From Evansella sp. LMS18 (lineage in GTDB: Bacteria; Bacillota; Bacilli; Bacillales; Salisediminibacteriaceae), in NCBI RefSeq assembly GCF_024362785.1, contig NZ_CP093301.1, positions 310,001 through 374,000 on the forward strand: a stretch of DNA of 64,000 nucleotides, read 5' to 3'. A program made the translations under genes and the position numbers. Below the pieces are notes generated by a model. It did not search any database, was not told the DNA's origin, and worked only from the letters and a program-made list of their open reading frames with translations. Shown here one piece after another: positions 1 to 8,034 of the stretch. Every line of letters starts with the position of its first letter. Positions within the stretch are counted from its first letter, which is position 1.

Positions 1-650
1 GTTCCTTCCACGCTTGGAGTGCTGACCCAGTCGCCAATTTTAAATGGCTTTTCGGTTATAATAACCACTCCCCCGAAGAAATTGCTCAGGGAATCCTGTG
101 CTGCAAGAGCGAAAGCAAGACCTCCAAGTCCGAGTCCTGCAACAAAACCAGATACGTTATATCCCCACTCCGCCGCAATAATGCTTATCGCCATCGCAAT
201 GATAGCAAACCTGAGCAGCTTCGAAAGGAATGGCATAAGAATATTATCAGCTTCCACGTGAAACCTTTTACCTACCTTGGTAAACACCGCAGAATTTGGG
301 CTGGTTAAATTGAACAATCCCCAGGCAACAAGAATTACAATCAGGGATCTGTATATTAACCCGATAAAATTCATAACATTGTCCCCATGCGGCAAATATA
401 CAAGTGCTATATAAATACCAATGATAAAGAAAAAAGCTCTTAACGGCCGCTCAAAGGCCAGCAGCACATTTGTTAACACATCAGCGTGAGCTTTTCTCGA
501 AAACATGAGAATAAACTTAAAAAGATATGTAGTAAATATCTTCCGGAAGATGAGAAATAAAATAACTATCCCTACAGCAATCCCAAACTCTGTCCAGGTA
601 AAGGTTATTTCTATCTCTTCTAATATTTCTTCGAAGTCTGTTTCGTTCAT
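1..650 (-). CDS. MscS-family mechanosensitive ion channel, N-terminal part (cut by window edge)
   Basis: The reverse strand is open from an ATG at 650 to the left edge (216 codons). An acidic N-terminus (MNETDFEEILEEIEI) is followed by several hydrophobic segments and then the MscS pore-helix region, with GFVAGLGLGGLAFALAAQ and DSLSNFFGGVVIITEKPFKI leading into the beta domain (IGDWV). Known family role: the channel opens under membrane tension to release solutes in hypo-osmotic shock, which suits a salt-adapted host. The ribosome site AGAAAGGAG lies 8 nt before the ATG. The C-terminal domain is outside the window. The family call is firm; the subfamily (YkuT-like or larger) cannot be decided. 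Confidence 0.9.
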   Translation of the reverse strand, partial: MNETDFEEILEEIEITFTWTEFGIAVGIVILFLIFRKIFTTYLFKFILMFSRKAHADVLTNVLLAFERPLRAFFFIIGIYIALVYLPHGDNVMNFIGLIYRSLIVILVAWGLFNLTSPNSAVFTKVGKRFHVEADNILMPFLSKLLRFAIIAMAISIIAAEWGYNVSGFVAGLGLGGLAFALAAQDSLSNFFGGVVIITEKPFKIGDWVSTPSVEG

Positions 651-714
651 CTTGTTTGCTCCTTTCTAAGACAATAGCCTCCCGCAAGTAACAGTATAAA
701 CACTAACGGTGAAT

Positions 715-745
715 AAAAAAAGCACTCTCTATCATTTAGAGAGTG
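715..745 (-). terminator. Rho-independent terminator of the UspA gene
   Basis: On the minus strand, an 8-bp perfect stem (CACTCTCT/AGAGAGTG) with a 7-nt loop is followed by seven T. It sits directly after the uspA stop codon. Confidence 0.85.
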
Positions 746-746
746 G

Positions 747-1175
747 TTAGTTCATATTGTCAGGAACTACCATTACAGGGCATTGAGCCAGATGAAGCAC
801 ACCGTAACTGACACTTCCAAGAATGGCACTGACAAAAGGTCCGTTTCCCCGGGAGCCAATAACGATACACCGTGCTTTTTGTTCTGCAGCTTCATCCGTA
901 ATCTGAATCGAAGGTGTACCGATCCTTACTTTTTGTACAAATGGAACTCTGTCATTCACCAGGTCTGCCGCAGACTTCATCACTTCCTGTCCCTTCGCCT
1001 CTTTCTCAGCGAGCCACCTCTCGTCTCCAGGGTCCTCCCCGGAAAATAATTTCTCCTTTTCAGGCTGTACATTGAGCATTAAAAGGGCTTCCGTATATTT
1101 TTCTGCCATCTCCACTGCAGTTTCCACTGCTTTCAGAGCATGGGAAGAGCCATCAACAGGTACAATTATCATCAC
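747..1175 (-). CDS. Universal stress protein, UspA family
   Basis: 142 residues, a single Usp domain. The N-terminus IIVPVDGSSHALKAVE is the usual first strand with the nucleotide-contacting Asp. Near residues 107-123, GSRGNGPFVSAILGSVS fits the ATP-binding pattern G-2x-G-9x-G-S, so this is probably an ATP-binding Usp. It ends CPVMVVPD, as is typical. A ribosome site (GAAAGGAG) precedes the Met-Met start. It is monocistronic, with its own terminator. The family responds to starvation and membrane stress; the specific role is not visible here. Confidence 0.93.
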   Translation of the reverse strand: MMIIVPVDGSSHALKAVETAVEMAEKYTEALLMLNVQPEKEKLFSGEDPGDERWLAEKEAKGQEVMKSAADLVNDRVPFVQKVRIGTPSIQITDEAAEQKARCIVIGSRGNGPFVSAILGSVSYGVLHLAQCPVMVVPDNMN

Positions 1176-1495
1176 ACCAACACTCCTTTCAATAATACTT
1201 CGCTTCCACTCACGTTTTGAGGGGGTACGAACGAATACATCGGAATAATTGCATAGTACCTTTTTTTATGAAGGATAAAACTTACCCGCCTCAAAAATAT
1301 ATGCATAAGTATAAAGCATTGGGGAATAACATAATACTTATCAACGGAAAATTCTGAATAAAAAGACACTTGTAACAAAACTGTCATTTTTCAACAAAGA
1401 AAGCGCTTTCATTTTTAGCATATTGATGGTTAAATACTCATAAGGGGACTAAGGTTACGTGTGCAGAAGCAAAAAATTCTTTTGGGAGGTTGTTT
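1176..1495. other. Intergenic region between divergent uspA and ABC ATPase genes
   Basis: About 320 bp with no convincing gene. It must hold the promoters of both flanking genes. The only clear element is a perfect palindrome GAAAGCGCTTTC at 1399-1410, listed separately. Confidence 0.5.
1398..1412. promoter_or_regulatory. cre-like palindrome (possible CcpA site)
   Basis: AGAAAGCGCTTTCAT differs by one base from the palindromic CcpA operator TGAAAGCGCTTTCA. It lies about 85 bp upstream of the ABC ATPase start. Carbon-catabolite control is inferred from the match alone. Confidence 0.45.
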
Positions 1496-2182
1496 ATGGG
1501 GATTGTTAACTTATCCAATGTACTTAAACGCTTTTCATCCAACGGGGAAATGAATATTCTTTTCGAGAATATGAATCTGCAAGTGAACGAAGGTGAGGTA
1601 GTCGTCATAACAGGTGGTTCACAAACGGGCAAGTCCACATTGCTTCACATGATCGCGGCGATGACACCGGCAAACAAAGGAACGGTGGAAGTTTTCGGAC
1701 AAAACCTTGTAACGGTCAAAGAACGTCCGAAATGGAGGCTGGAGAACATTGGCCTTGTTACGGATGAAGGATGTTTATTACCTTATTTGACTGTAAAACA
1801 AAACCTGCTTCTTGGTACTGACAGCAGTGAGCCGGATTATCCACTGAAAGAGGCACAGGCTCACAGAATTCTCGAAGAGCTTGGTTTTTCATCTGAATCA
1901 CTGAACGAAACTCTCGAAGGGCTGACTTCCAAAGAACAAATCCTCGCAACTATCGGGAGAATCTTTATGACAAATCCAAAGCTTATTCTTGCTGATGAAC
2001 CTGGAAAGAGATTGTCAGGGCCTGAGGGAGAAGAAGTTATTAGAGGAATGTTTCAATTTGCAAGAACCAACGGTGCTACGGTAATTGCAGTGAGCAATGA
2101 TCCAGGGATCATCAAGGAGGCAGATCGATTACTCAGGCTGGAAAACCGCAAACTCGTGGAGGTGCAGGAAGCCGCAGGGTAA
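1496..2182 (+). CDS. ABC-transporter-type ATPase with degenerate signature and H-loop
   Basis: 228 residues. The fold is that of FtsE/LolD-like ABC ATPases: Walker A GGSQTGKST near residue 40 and Walker B LILADEP near 162 are intact. The other catalytic elements are unusual. The C-loop reads LTSKEQILATIGR instead of LSGGQQQRVAIAR, and the switch region reads AVSNDP, with Asn where the H-loop His is expected. No permease gene is adjacent. The start is ATG 1496, 6 nt after GGGAGG; a TTG two codons earlier is less likely. It may bind ATP but hydrolyse poorly, or pair with an unseen partner. Family sure, function unknown. Confidence 0.85.
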   Translation: MGIVNLSNVLKRFSSNGEMNILFENMNLQVNEGEVVVITGGSQTGKSTLLHMIAAMTPANKGTVEVFGQNLVTVKERPKWRLENIGLVTDEGCLLPYLTVKQNLLLGTDSSEPDYPLKEAQAHRILEELGFSSESLNETLEGLTSKEQILATIGRIFMTNPKLILADEPGKRLSGPEGEEVIRGMFQFARTNGATVIAVSNDPGIIKEADRLLRLENRKLVEVQEAAG

Positions 2183-2429
2183 TTTCATATGAGATATAAC
2201 AGATCAATATTTGTTTTAGTAAATACCGTGAAAGCCATAATTTAGCTGTGTACATCTGGAAAATGTATACAGCTTTTTTATTTGTATTTCCCCCTGCCCA
2301 ATCTGGTTTACTTACCTTCAATAAATACTACGCCCAACAAAGCTTTTTTCTGAAAAACTGTGCTTTTGCCTATTCGCCATCCTGCATCATTACATACGAT
2401 GTAGTGAATTGATATGTGAGGTGATAAGC

Positions 2430-2858
2430 ATGAGCGAAGAAAAGAAACGTCCTTTTCTCCCTTTTCAGGAAAGACCTTTCGGAGACTTACTGCAGTCAAT
2501 TGATTCTTTTTTCCAGGATACAGTAAAGCATATAAAAGCGCCTAGGTTCATTCCCACTTATCAGTATGAAACGAAAAAAGAATATATTATTGAGGCCGAA
2601 CTTCCAGGTGTGCAAAAAGACCAGATTGGCCTGGATATTTACCAGAACTATATAAAGATTTCCGTACAATCCGAAGAAATCACCGAGGAAAAGGACGATA
2701 TTCAAAACACATTTAAGCACAGCAGCAGATTCCAGAAAGCAGAAAGAGTAGTACAGCTTCCCTTTCTTGTAAACGAATCAGAGGTTAAAGCTGTATTGAA
2801 AGACGGATTACTGCAGATCAGAATCCCAAATAAACGTAAAAGAATCCCAATAGATTAA
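2430..2858 (+). CDS. Small heat shock protein, Hsp20/alpha-crystallin family
   Basis: 142 residues. The alpha-crystallin domain runs from about residue 45 (YQYETKKEYIIEAELPGV) to the conserved AVLKDGLLQIRIP near the C-terminus, with an IRI motif. Known role: ATP-independent holdase chaperone forming oligomers. The start ATG 2430 has GAGGTG 6 nt upstream; an upstream in-frame TTG has none. It is followed after 16 bp by the YppG-like gene, so the two are probably co-transcribed. No CIRCE or CtsR operator is visible upstream. It resembles B. subtilis YocM/CotM-type proteins, but I cannot say which. Confidence 0.9.
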   Translation: MSEEKKRPFLPFQERPFGDLLQSIDSFFQDTVKHIKAPRFIPTYQYETKKEYIIEAELPGVQKDQIGLDIYQNYIKISVQSEEITEEKDDIQNTFKHSSRFQKAERVVQLPFLVNESEVKAVLKDGLLQIRIPNKRKRIPID

Positions 2859-2874
2859 AAAGGAGGAATTAATA

Positions 2875-3210
2875 ATGTATTATCCACCTAACCACGGCCG
2901 GCCAGGCCGGCCTCCTGTAAATCAGCCGCCAATGTATCCTCCATATCAGTCACAAGGTATGTACTGGCAGCAGCCATACCAGGCTCACAACAGCCAGCAA
3001 ATAAACGGACGCCCAGGAGGAACCAACTACCTACAGGGACAACCGCAGCCTCCAAGACCAGCATCTGGCATCTTATCTGCGTTTAAAACAAAGGATGGCA
3101 AATTTGATTTTGATAAAGCCTCCACTACCATTGACCAGGTAGTTAAAGTTGGAAATCAGATCAGCCCCCTCGTAAAACAAGTAGGAAGCTTTTTCAGCAC
3201 TAAAAATTAA
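2875..3210 (+). CDS. yppG: YppG-like protein (Pro/Gln/Tyr-rich, spore-associated family)
   Basis: 111 residues. The first ~65 are low-complexity Pro/Gln/Gly/Tyr (MYYPPNHGRPGRPPVNQPPM), and the C-terminal 45 carry the conserved block FKTKDGKFDFDKASTTIDQ seen in the Bacillus YppG family. Such proteins are usually associated with spores; the biochemical role is unknown. A near-perfect ribosome site (AAAAGGAGG) precedes the ATG. It is second in the hsp20 transcript and followed by a terminator. Confidence 0.72.
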   Translation: MYYPPNHGRPGRPPVNQPPMYPPYQSQGMYWQQPYQAHNSQQINGRPGGTNYLQGQPQPPRPASGILSAFKTKDGKFDFDKASTTIDQVVKVGNQISPLVKQVGSFFSTKN

Positions 3211-3240
3211 AAACAGACTCATTATTTTTCTTATATGGAT

Positions 3241-3262
3241 AACGGGCAGTGCCCGTTTTTTA
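3241..3262 (+). terminator. Terminator of the hsp20-yppG transcript
   Basis: Stem AACGGGC/GCCCGTT with a very small loop, followed by a run of T. Confidence 0.75.
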
Positions 3263-3321
3263 ATTTCTTCTTCCCACTATGCTACAATGAAATAAAACAA
3301 CAACAAGGGGAGATTTAGCAG

Positions 3322-4071
3322 ATGAATGATGTCATAGAAACAATCTTAAACCACCGTTCGATCAGAAAATTTAAAGATATTCCACTTACCGACGAGCAAA
3401 TAAAAACAGTTGTTTCCTCGGCCCAAATGGCGTCCACATCCAGTTACATACAGGCATACACGATTATCGGGGTGAAGAACCCTGAAACAAAACAGAAACT
3501 TGCAGAGCTTGCAGGGGGACAGGCATATGTGGAAAACAGCGGCCACTTTTTCATATTCTGTGCGGACCTGCAAAGACACGAGCTCATTGGAAAAATGGAA
3601 AACACGGATGTATCAGAAGCTCTCCAGTCAACTGAAAAATTCATGGTATCTGTGATTGACGCAGCTCTTGCAGCACAAAACGCCACACTCGCAGCTGAGT
3701 CCATGGGCCTGGGTATCTGCTATATCGGCGGAATAAGAAACAATATTGAGGAAGTCTCAAATCTCCTGAAGCTTCCTGACTATGTAATTCCTCTATTCGG
3801 GCTTACTGTAGGCGTACCGGAATCTGAAGGTTCCCAAAAACCAAGACTGCCATTTGAAAATGTATATCATGAAGAAACATATACACAATCAGAAGACAAG
3901 CTGATCAGCCAGCTCCATGAGTATAACGAAACGGTGGCGGAATATTACCGCGAAAGAACCGATGGAAAGCGATCCGACACATGGACCGGCCAGATGGCTG
4001 GCATGCTGTCCAGCGCAAAAAGAAAACAAATGATGGAGTTTGTTCAAAGCAAAGGGTTTATGAAGAACTAG
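3322..4071 (+). CDS. nfrA: NADPH-dependent flavin reductase / nitroreductase, NfrA type
   Basis: 249 residues, the same length as B. subtilis NfrA1. Characteristic segments are the N-terminal IETILNHRSIRKFKD, then ASTSSYIQAYTIIGV, NSGHFFIFCADL, AAESMGLGICYIGGIRN and the C-terminal YYRERTDGKRSDTW. It is an FMN enzyme that reduces nitroaromatics, FMN or NAD(P)-linked substrates. In B. subtilis it is Spx-controlled, but no operator can be called here. GGGGAG lies upstream of the ATG. The next gene begins the methyl-cycle operon, which has its own promoter. Confidence 0.93.
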   Translation: MNDVIETILNHRSIRKFKDIPLTDEQIKTVVSSAQMASTSSYIQAYTIIGVKNPETKQKLAELAGGQAYVENSGHFFIFCADLQRHELIGKMENTDVSEALQSTEKFMVSVIDAALAAQNATLAAESMGLGICYIGGIRNNIEEVSNLLKLPDYVIPLFGLTVGVPESEGSQKPRLPFENVYHEETYTQSEDKLISQLHEYNETVAEYYRERTDGKRSDTWTGQMAGMLSSAKRKQMMEFVQSKGFMKN

Positions 4072-4079
4072 CACTTATG

Positions 4080-4147
4080 GAAAAAAACTGTCCCGGGTAA
4101 GCAGGCAGCCATCTGCCGTCCTTGCTCCGGGGCAGTTTTTTTATTTT
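4080..4147. terminator. Imperfect bidirectional terminator after nfrA
   Basis: A long hairpin pairs ACTGTCCCGG with CCGGGGCAGT around an inner stem. It is bordered by A6 on one side and T7 on the other. Confidence 0.75.
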
Positions 4148-4255
4148 TTGTGATGTTTTTCATAACATTTCCGCTTAAGTTCACAAACTTTTTTCCCCTA
4201 TTTTTTATTTTTGTAAATCGGGTATATAAATTACTACAGCTTTGTTTTCTTAGCA

Positions 4256-4284
4256 TTGCTGTTGGTCGCTGCATATGATAAAAT
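4256..4284 (+). promoter_or_regulatory. SigA promoter of the yrrT-luxS-mccAB operon
   Basis: TTGCTG (4256-4261), a 17-nt spacer, then TAAAAT (4279-4284), about 60 bp before yrrT. In B. subtilis the matching operon is repressed by CymR. No clear CymR site, S-box or T-box leader was seen in this short leader. Confidence 0.7.
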
Positions 4285-4344
4285 ATAAAAAGTTAATCCC
4301 GAGTAAGTTAATGAGTTTTATATGAATTCTAAGGAGTGACTAAC

Positions 4345-4992
4345 ATGGGAAGAGAATTCGTTGATCTGTTTAACCGATGGGCAGAAACTTATGACTCCAC
4401 AGTGGCAGGTATGGATGAAGAATATAAAGATGTATTTGAAAATTACGGGCAGATTCTGCAGGAAGTTGCCCGCAGAGTAAATGGTCATGTCATTGAATTT
4501 GGCACTGGAACAGGAAACCTGACTGAATTTTTGGCAGCAAAAGCGGAGACAGTTATGGGTGTGGAACCATCTGATAAGATGCGGGAAGCAGCAAACAGAA
4601 AGCTTAAAGAAACGGAAGTTGTGGAAGGAGATTTCCTCGTTTTTCCAGAGCCGGAACACCCGGTGGATGCTATTGTTTCAAGCTACGCATTCCACCATCT
4701 TACAGATGAAGAAAAAGGAAAAGCGGCTGCTATTTATGCGGATATACTAAAGACTGGCGGAAAAGTCGTTTTCGCTGATACAATGTTTATGAATGAAGAC
4801 CGAAAACAGGAAATTATCCAGGACGCGCAAAGACGCCAGTTCTTTAATTTAGCAGAGGATTTACAGACAGAATACTACACTACTCTGCCTGTAATGGCTT
4901 CTATATTCGAAGATGCCGGTTTTGAGGTGAGTTTTACCTCCATGAATAAATTCGTCTGGATCCTTGAGGCGGTTAAGCGCGAAAATCATTAA
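4345..4992 (+). CDS. yrrT: Class I SAM-dependent methyltransferase, YrrT type
   Basis: 215 residues. Motif I is [14 protein letters not shown] near residue 50, followed by [11 protein letters not shown] (acidic ribose-binding position) and [14 protein letters not shown]. Both length and neighbours match B. subtilis YrrT (about 213 aa), an AdoMet methyltransferase in the methionine-to-cysteine operon whose methyl acceptor is not established. The start is ATG 4345, 8 nt after AAGGAG. It is first of four genes, with luxS starting 13 bp after its stop. Confidence 0.9.
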   Translation: MGREFVDLFNRWAETYDSTVAGMDEEYKDVFENYGQILQEVARRVNGHVIEFGTGTGNLTEFLAAKAETVMGVEPSDKMREAANRKLKETEVVEGDFLVFPEPEHPVDAIVSSYAFHHLTDEEKGKAAAIYADILKTGGKVVFADTMFMNEDRKQEIIQDAQRRQFFNLAEDLQTEYYTTLPVMASIFEDAGFEVSFTSMNKFVWILEAVKRENH

Positions 4993-5005
4993 GGAGGAAT
5001 GTTTT

Positions 5006-5479
5006 ATGACTAAGAAAATGAATGTAGAAAGTTTCAATCTTGACCATACGAAGGTGGCTGCTCCTTATATCCGCCTTGCAGGTGTAACAGAAGGCGCGCA
5101 AGGGGACAAGATTTATAAATATGACATCCGTTTTAAACAGCCGAACAAAGAGCATATGAAAATGCCGGCACTACACTCTCTGGAGCATATGATGGCGGAA
5201 TTCAGCCGAAACCATCATCCCCAGATCGTTGATATTAGTCCGATGGGCTGCCAGACAGGTTTCTATCTAGCAGTCATTAACGATGACAACGTGGAAAACG
5301 TGCTCGAGCTTGTGGAAAAGACGCTGAAAGATGTCCTGGAAGCCGACGAAGTGCCAGCCTGCAATGAAGTACAATGCGGATGGGCTGCTTCCCATTCTCT
5401 TGAAGGTGCTAAGGAGCTGGCGAAAGATATGCTCGACCAGAAAGATGGCTGGACTGCCGTTTTTGCTGAAGAAGCATAG
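5006..5479 (+). CDS. luxS: S-ribosylhomocysteine lyase LuxS
   Basis: 157 residues. It carries the zinc-binding HSLEH (residues about 54-58), the catalytic/zinc Cys region [13 protein letters not shown], and [12 protein letters not shown]. It cleaves S-ribosylhomocysteine to homocysteine and DPD, the AI-2 precursor. AAGGAGG lies 8 nt before ATG 5006. Its position between yrrT and mccA is informative, because the homocysteine it makes is the substrate of MccA/MccB next door. In B. subtilis that position is held by mtnN and luxS lies elsewhere. Confidence 0.97.
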   Translation: MTKKMNVESFNLDHTKVAAPYIRLAGVTEGAQGDKIYKYDIRFKQPNKEHMKMPALHSLEHMMAEFSRNHHPQIVDISPMGCQTGFYLAVINDDNVENVLELVEKTLKDVLEADEVPACNEVQCGWAASHSLEGAKELAKDMLDQKDGWTAVFAEEA

Positions 5480-5488
5480 GTGAGCGTT

Positions 5489-6418
5489 ATGACAATCTAC
5501 CAGGGAATCCACTCGTTAATCGGAAATACACCACTTTTTGAAATAACAAATATTGAAATTCCAAATAAAGCGAGAATCTTTGCTAAACTGGAGTTCTTCA
5601 ACCCAGGCGGAAGTGTCAAAGACAGGCTCGGCCAGGAGCTGATCAGGGAAGCGGTGGAGAATAACCGGATCAGCTCTTCCGGCACGCTCATTGAACCAAC
5701 CGCCGGAAATACAGGAATCGGCCTGGCTCTCGCCGCTGTTGGAACGGATATAAAAGTAATCTTTGTCGTTCCTCAGAAGTTCAGCCAGGAAAAACAGACC
5801 CTGATGCGGGCACTTGGGGCAACGGTTGTTAACACACCGACCGAGGACGGCATGAAGGGCGCTATCGAAAAAACAAAGGAACTGCTTAAGGAAATACCTG
5901 ACTCCTACTCCCCTTCTCAGTTTGCCAACCCGGCAAACCCAGGGACATATTATAAAGGGTTAGGACCAGAGATTGTCAGGGACCTTGATAACAAAGTGGA
6001 TGTTTTTGTGGCAGGAGCAGGCACTGGCGGAACTTTTATGGGAACGGCCAGATATTTAAAAGAAGTGCTTCCTTCAGTGAAAACCTCCATCGTTGAGCCT
6101 GAAGGTTCCATTTTAAACGGTGGCGAATCAGGCCCCCACCGTACAGAAGGAATAGGCATGGAATTCCTCCCTGATTATATGGATACTGGGTATTTTGATT
6201 CCATTCACACGATAACAGATAAAGAAGCATTCCACTGGGTGCTTGAACTCACAAAGAAAGAAGGCCTCCTTGCTGCAAGTTCTTCAGGAGCTGCCTTTGC
6301 TGCAGCGATGAGGGAAGCGGAAACCGCGAAGGAAGGCGCTCACATTGTCACAGTCTTCGCAGACAGCAGTGAGCGGTATTTAAGTACAGGCATATACGAA
6401 GGGACGGATGAAACATGA
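5489..6418 (+). CDS. mccA: MccA, PLP-dependent cystathionine beta-synthase (O-acetylserine-type)
   Basis: 309 residues, cysteine-synthase fold. The PLP lysine is in NPGGSVKDR (residue ~40), the substrate loop is EPTAGNTGIG, and the phosphate loop is GAGTGGTFMG. It makes cystathionine from homocysteine and O-acetylserine in reverse trans-sulfuration. ATG 5489 follows GGTGAG closely; GTG 5480 overlapping the luxS stop is an alternative. Its stop codon overlaps the mccB start (ATGA), so the two are translationally coupled. Confidence 0.93.
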   Translation: MTIYQGIHSLIGNTPLFEITNIEIPNKARIFAKLEFFNPGGSVKDRLGQELIREAVENNRISSSGTLIEPTAGNTGIGLALAAVGTDIKVIFVVPQKFSQEKQTLMRALGATVVNTPTEDGMKGAIEKTKELLKEIPDSYSPSQFANPANPGTYYKGLGPEIVRDLDNKVDVFVAGAGTGGTFMGTARYLKEVLPSVKTSIVEPEGSILNGGESGPHRTEGIGMEFLPDYMDTGYFDSIHTITDKEAFHWVLELTKKEGLLAASSSGAAFAAAMREAETAKEGAHIVTVFADSSERYLSTGIYEGTDET

Positions 6419-7548
6419 AAAAGAAAACACAACTCATTCACGGCGGAATTGTCGGAGATGAATTTACTGGTGCTGTATCCACACCAATATATCAGGTAAG
6501 CACGTACAAGCAAAATGGCGTAGGTAACTTCAAATACGAGTATTCCCGTACAGGAAACCCTACCCGTGAAGCACTTGAAGCACTGATCCGCGACCTGGAA
6601 GGCGGCCACGCAGGCTTCGCTTTCGGCTCCGGAATGGCTGCTATATCAGCAATCCTGAATATGTTCAAAAGCGGCGACCACGTTGTTTTCACAGATGATG
6701 TATACGGCGGAACCTACCGCCTCATGTCTAAAGTGATGAACCGTTTCAATATTGAAGTAGACTTCGTGGACACGAGCAGCCCTGAAAAAGTGAAGGAAGC
6801 GATTAAGGATAATACGGTGGCGATTTACGTGGAAACACCGACAAACCCACTGCTGAAGATTACTGACATTCGTGTGATGAAGGAAATTGCTGACGAGAAT
6901 TCGCTCCTTCTCATCGTAGACAACACATTCAGCACCCCATATTTCCAGAACCCTATCGATCTTGGGGCTGACATTGTGCTTCACAGTGCCACAAAATATC
7001 TCGGCGGGCACAGTGACGTTGTTGCCGGGCTTGTGGTAGTAAACAGCCAGAAGCTTGCTGAAGAGCTTCATTTCGTCCAAAATTCCACTGGCGGAGTATT
7101 AGGGCCTCAGGATTCATGGCTGCTTATCCGAGGAATTAAGACTCTTGGCCTTCGTATGGAACAGACAGAGAAAAACACGAAAGAAATCGTGAAGTTCCTT
7201 GAAAGCCGCGACGACATTGAAACGATCTGGTATCCAGGCCGTGAAGACCACCCTGGACGTGAGATCCACCTGAGCCAGGCAACAGGTTTCGGCGGAATGG
7301 TATCCTTCGATGTAGGAAGCGGCGAAAGAGCGGAAGAGGTTTTGAGAAAAACTAAATTCTTCACCCTGGCAGAGAGCCTCGGTGCTGTAGAAAGCTTAAT
7401 CAGCCTCCCTCCAAAAATGACGCATGCTTCCATTCCAAGGGAACGACGCCTTGAACTAGGGATTACTGACGGATTGATCCGAATCTCTGTAGGAATTGAA
7501 GATGCGGAAGATTTAATCGAGGACTTAAAACAAGCTCTTGACAGCTGA
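6415..7548 (+). CDS. mccB: MccB, cystathionine/homocysteine gamma-lyase
   Basis: 377 residues, Cys/Met-metabolism PLP family. The PLP lysine lies in HSATKYLGGHSD, with conserved YSRTGNPTREALE and VETPTNPLLKITD segments. It cleaves cystathionine to cysteine, 2-oxobutyrate and ammonia, completing the route from LuxS-derived homocysteine to cysteine. The B. subtilis enzyme is 379 aa. The start overlaps the mccA stop. It is the last gene of the operon; three short repeats and a strong terminator follow. Confidence 0.94.
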   Translation: MKKKTQLIHGGIVGDEFTGAVSTPIYQVSTYKQNGVGNFKYEYSRTGNPTREALEALIRDLEGGHAGFAFGSGMAAISAILNMFKSGDHVVFTDDVYGGTYRLMSKVMNRFNIEVDFVDTSSPEKVKEAIKDNTVAIYVETPTNPLLKITDIRVMKEIADENSLLLIVDNTFSTPYFQNPIDLGADIVLHSATKYLGGHSDVVAGLVVVNSQKLAEELHFVQNSTGGVLGPQDSWLLIRGIKTLGLRMEQTEKNTKEIVKFLESRDDIETIWYPGREDHPGREIHLSQATGFGGMVSFDVGSGERAEEVLRKTKFFTLAESLGAVESLISLPPKMTHASIPRERRLELGITDGLIRISVGIEDAEDLIEDLKQALDS

Positions 7549-7585
7549 GCGTAAAAATTAGGTACTATTGCAGGTGTGGGATGGG

Positions 7586-7637
7586 TTTATCGGCGAAAAT
7601 CGGATTTTATCGGCGAAACCTGAGTGTTTATCGGCGA
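7586..7637 (+). repeat. Three copies of the 11-mer TTTATCGGCGA
   Basis: Exact copies start at 7586, 7606 and 7627 (20- and 21-bp spacing) in the mccB 3' region. The linkers between copies differ, so only the 11-mer is conserved. Confidence 0.85.
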
Positions 7638-7668
7638 CCCGCCAATAAAACCTCAAAAATCAGGATAC

Positions 7669-7703
7669 AAAAAAGATGGCAGGATGCCCTGCCATCTTTT
7701 TTA
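7669..7703. terminator. Bidirectional terminator between convergent mccB and the 79-aa gene
   Basis: A perfect 9-bp stem GATGGCAGG/CCTGCCATC with a 4-nt loop is flanked by A6 and T6. It can serve both strands. Confidence 0.92.
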
Positions 7704-7711
7704 TTGTATTT

Positions 7712-7951
7712 TCAGTACAGCTTTTCTGCATTTCTGCTGCCGCTACTCTCTGATGAGGCAGGCAGGACCGCAAGGATGTTCTTCACTTGAAATCTCCTGT
7801 ATGCCTTTCTCAGATGGCAGTACCCATGAACCCACTGATCATCAAATTTTTCCACCGAAACAACACGCTTTGAGATAAGCCCTTTTTCCGAAAGGTACAT
7901 TAATACAACAGGATACCTTCCCGATAGCGCTTTCCGAAGAACACCTTCCAT
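7712..7951 (-). CDS. Small protein resembling a WYL domain core
   Basis: 79 residues. The segment FDDQWVHGYCHLRKAYR followed by RFQVKNILAV resembles the ligand-binding WYL domain of bacterial regulators, here without any DNA-binding domain. A strong ribosome site (AAAGGAGGGAG) supports the start. It is a single gene ending at a shared terminator. Similar short WYL-like proteins occur in Bacillus, but their function is not known to me. Confidence 0.72.
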   Translation of the reverse strand: MEGVLRKALSGRYPVVLMYLSEKGLISKRVVSVEKFDDQWVHGYCHLRKAYRRFQVKNILAVLPASSESSGSRNAEKLY

Positions 7952-8034
7952 CCTGCTCTCCCTCCTTTAATAAAAGATAATCGAACTTATGTTCTTATTT
8001 TTATTATAATTTATTCTCCTTGAGCTGGCAAGTG

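Noticed and set aside
4147-4345. S-box (SAM) or T-box riboswitch upstream of yrrT
   Set aside because: The leader between the promoter and yrrT is only about 55 nt and lacks the conserved motifs.
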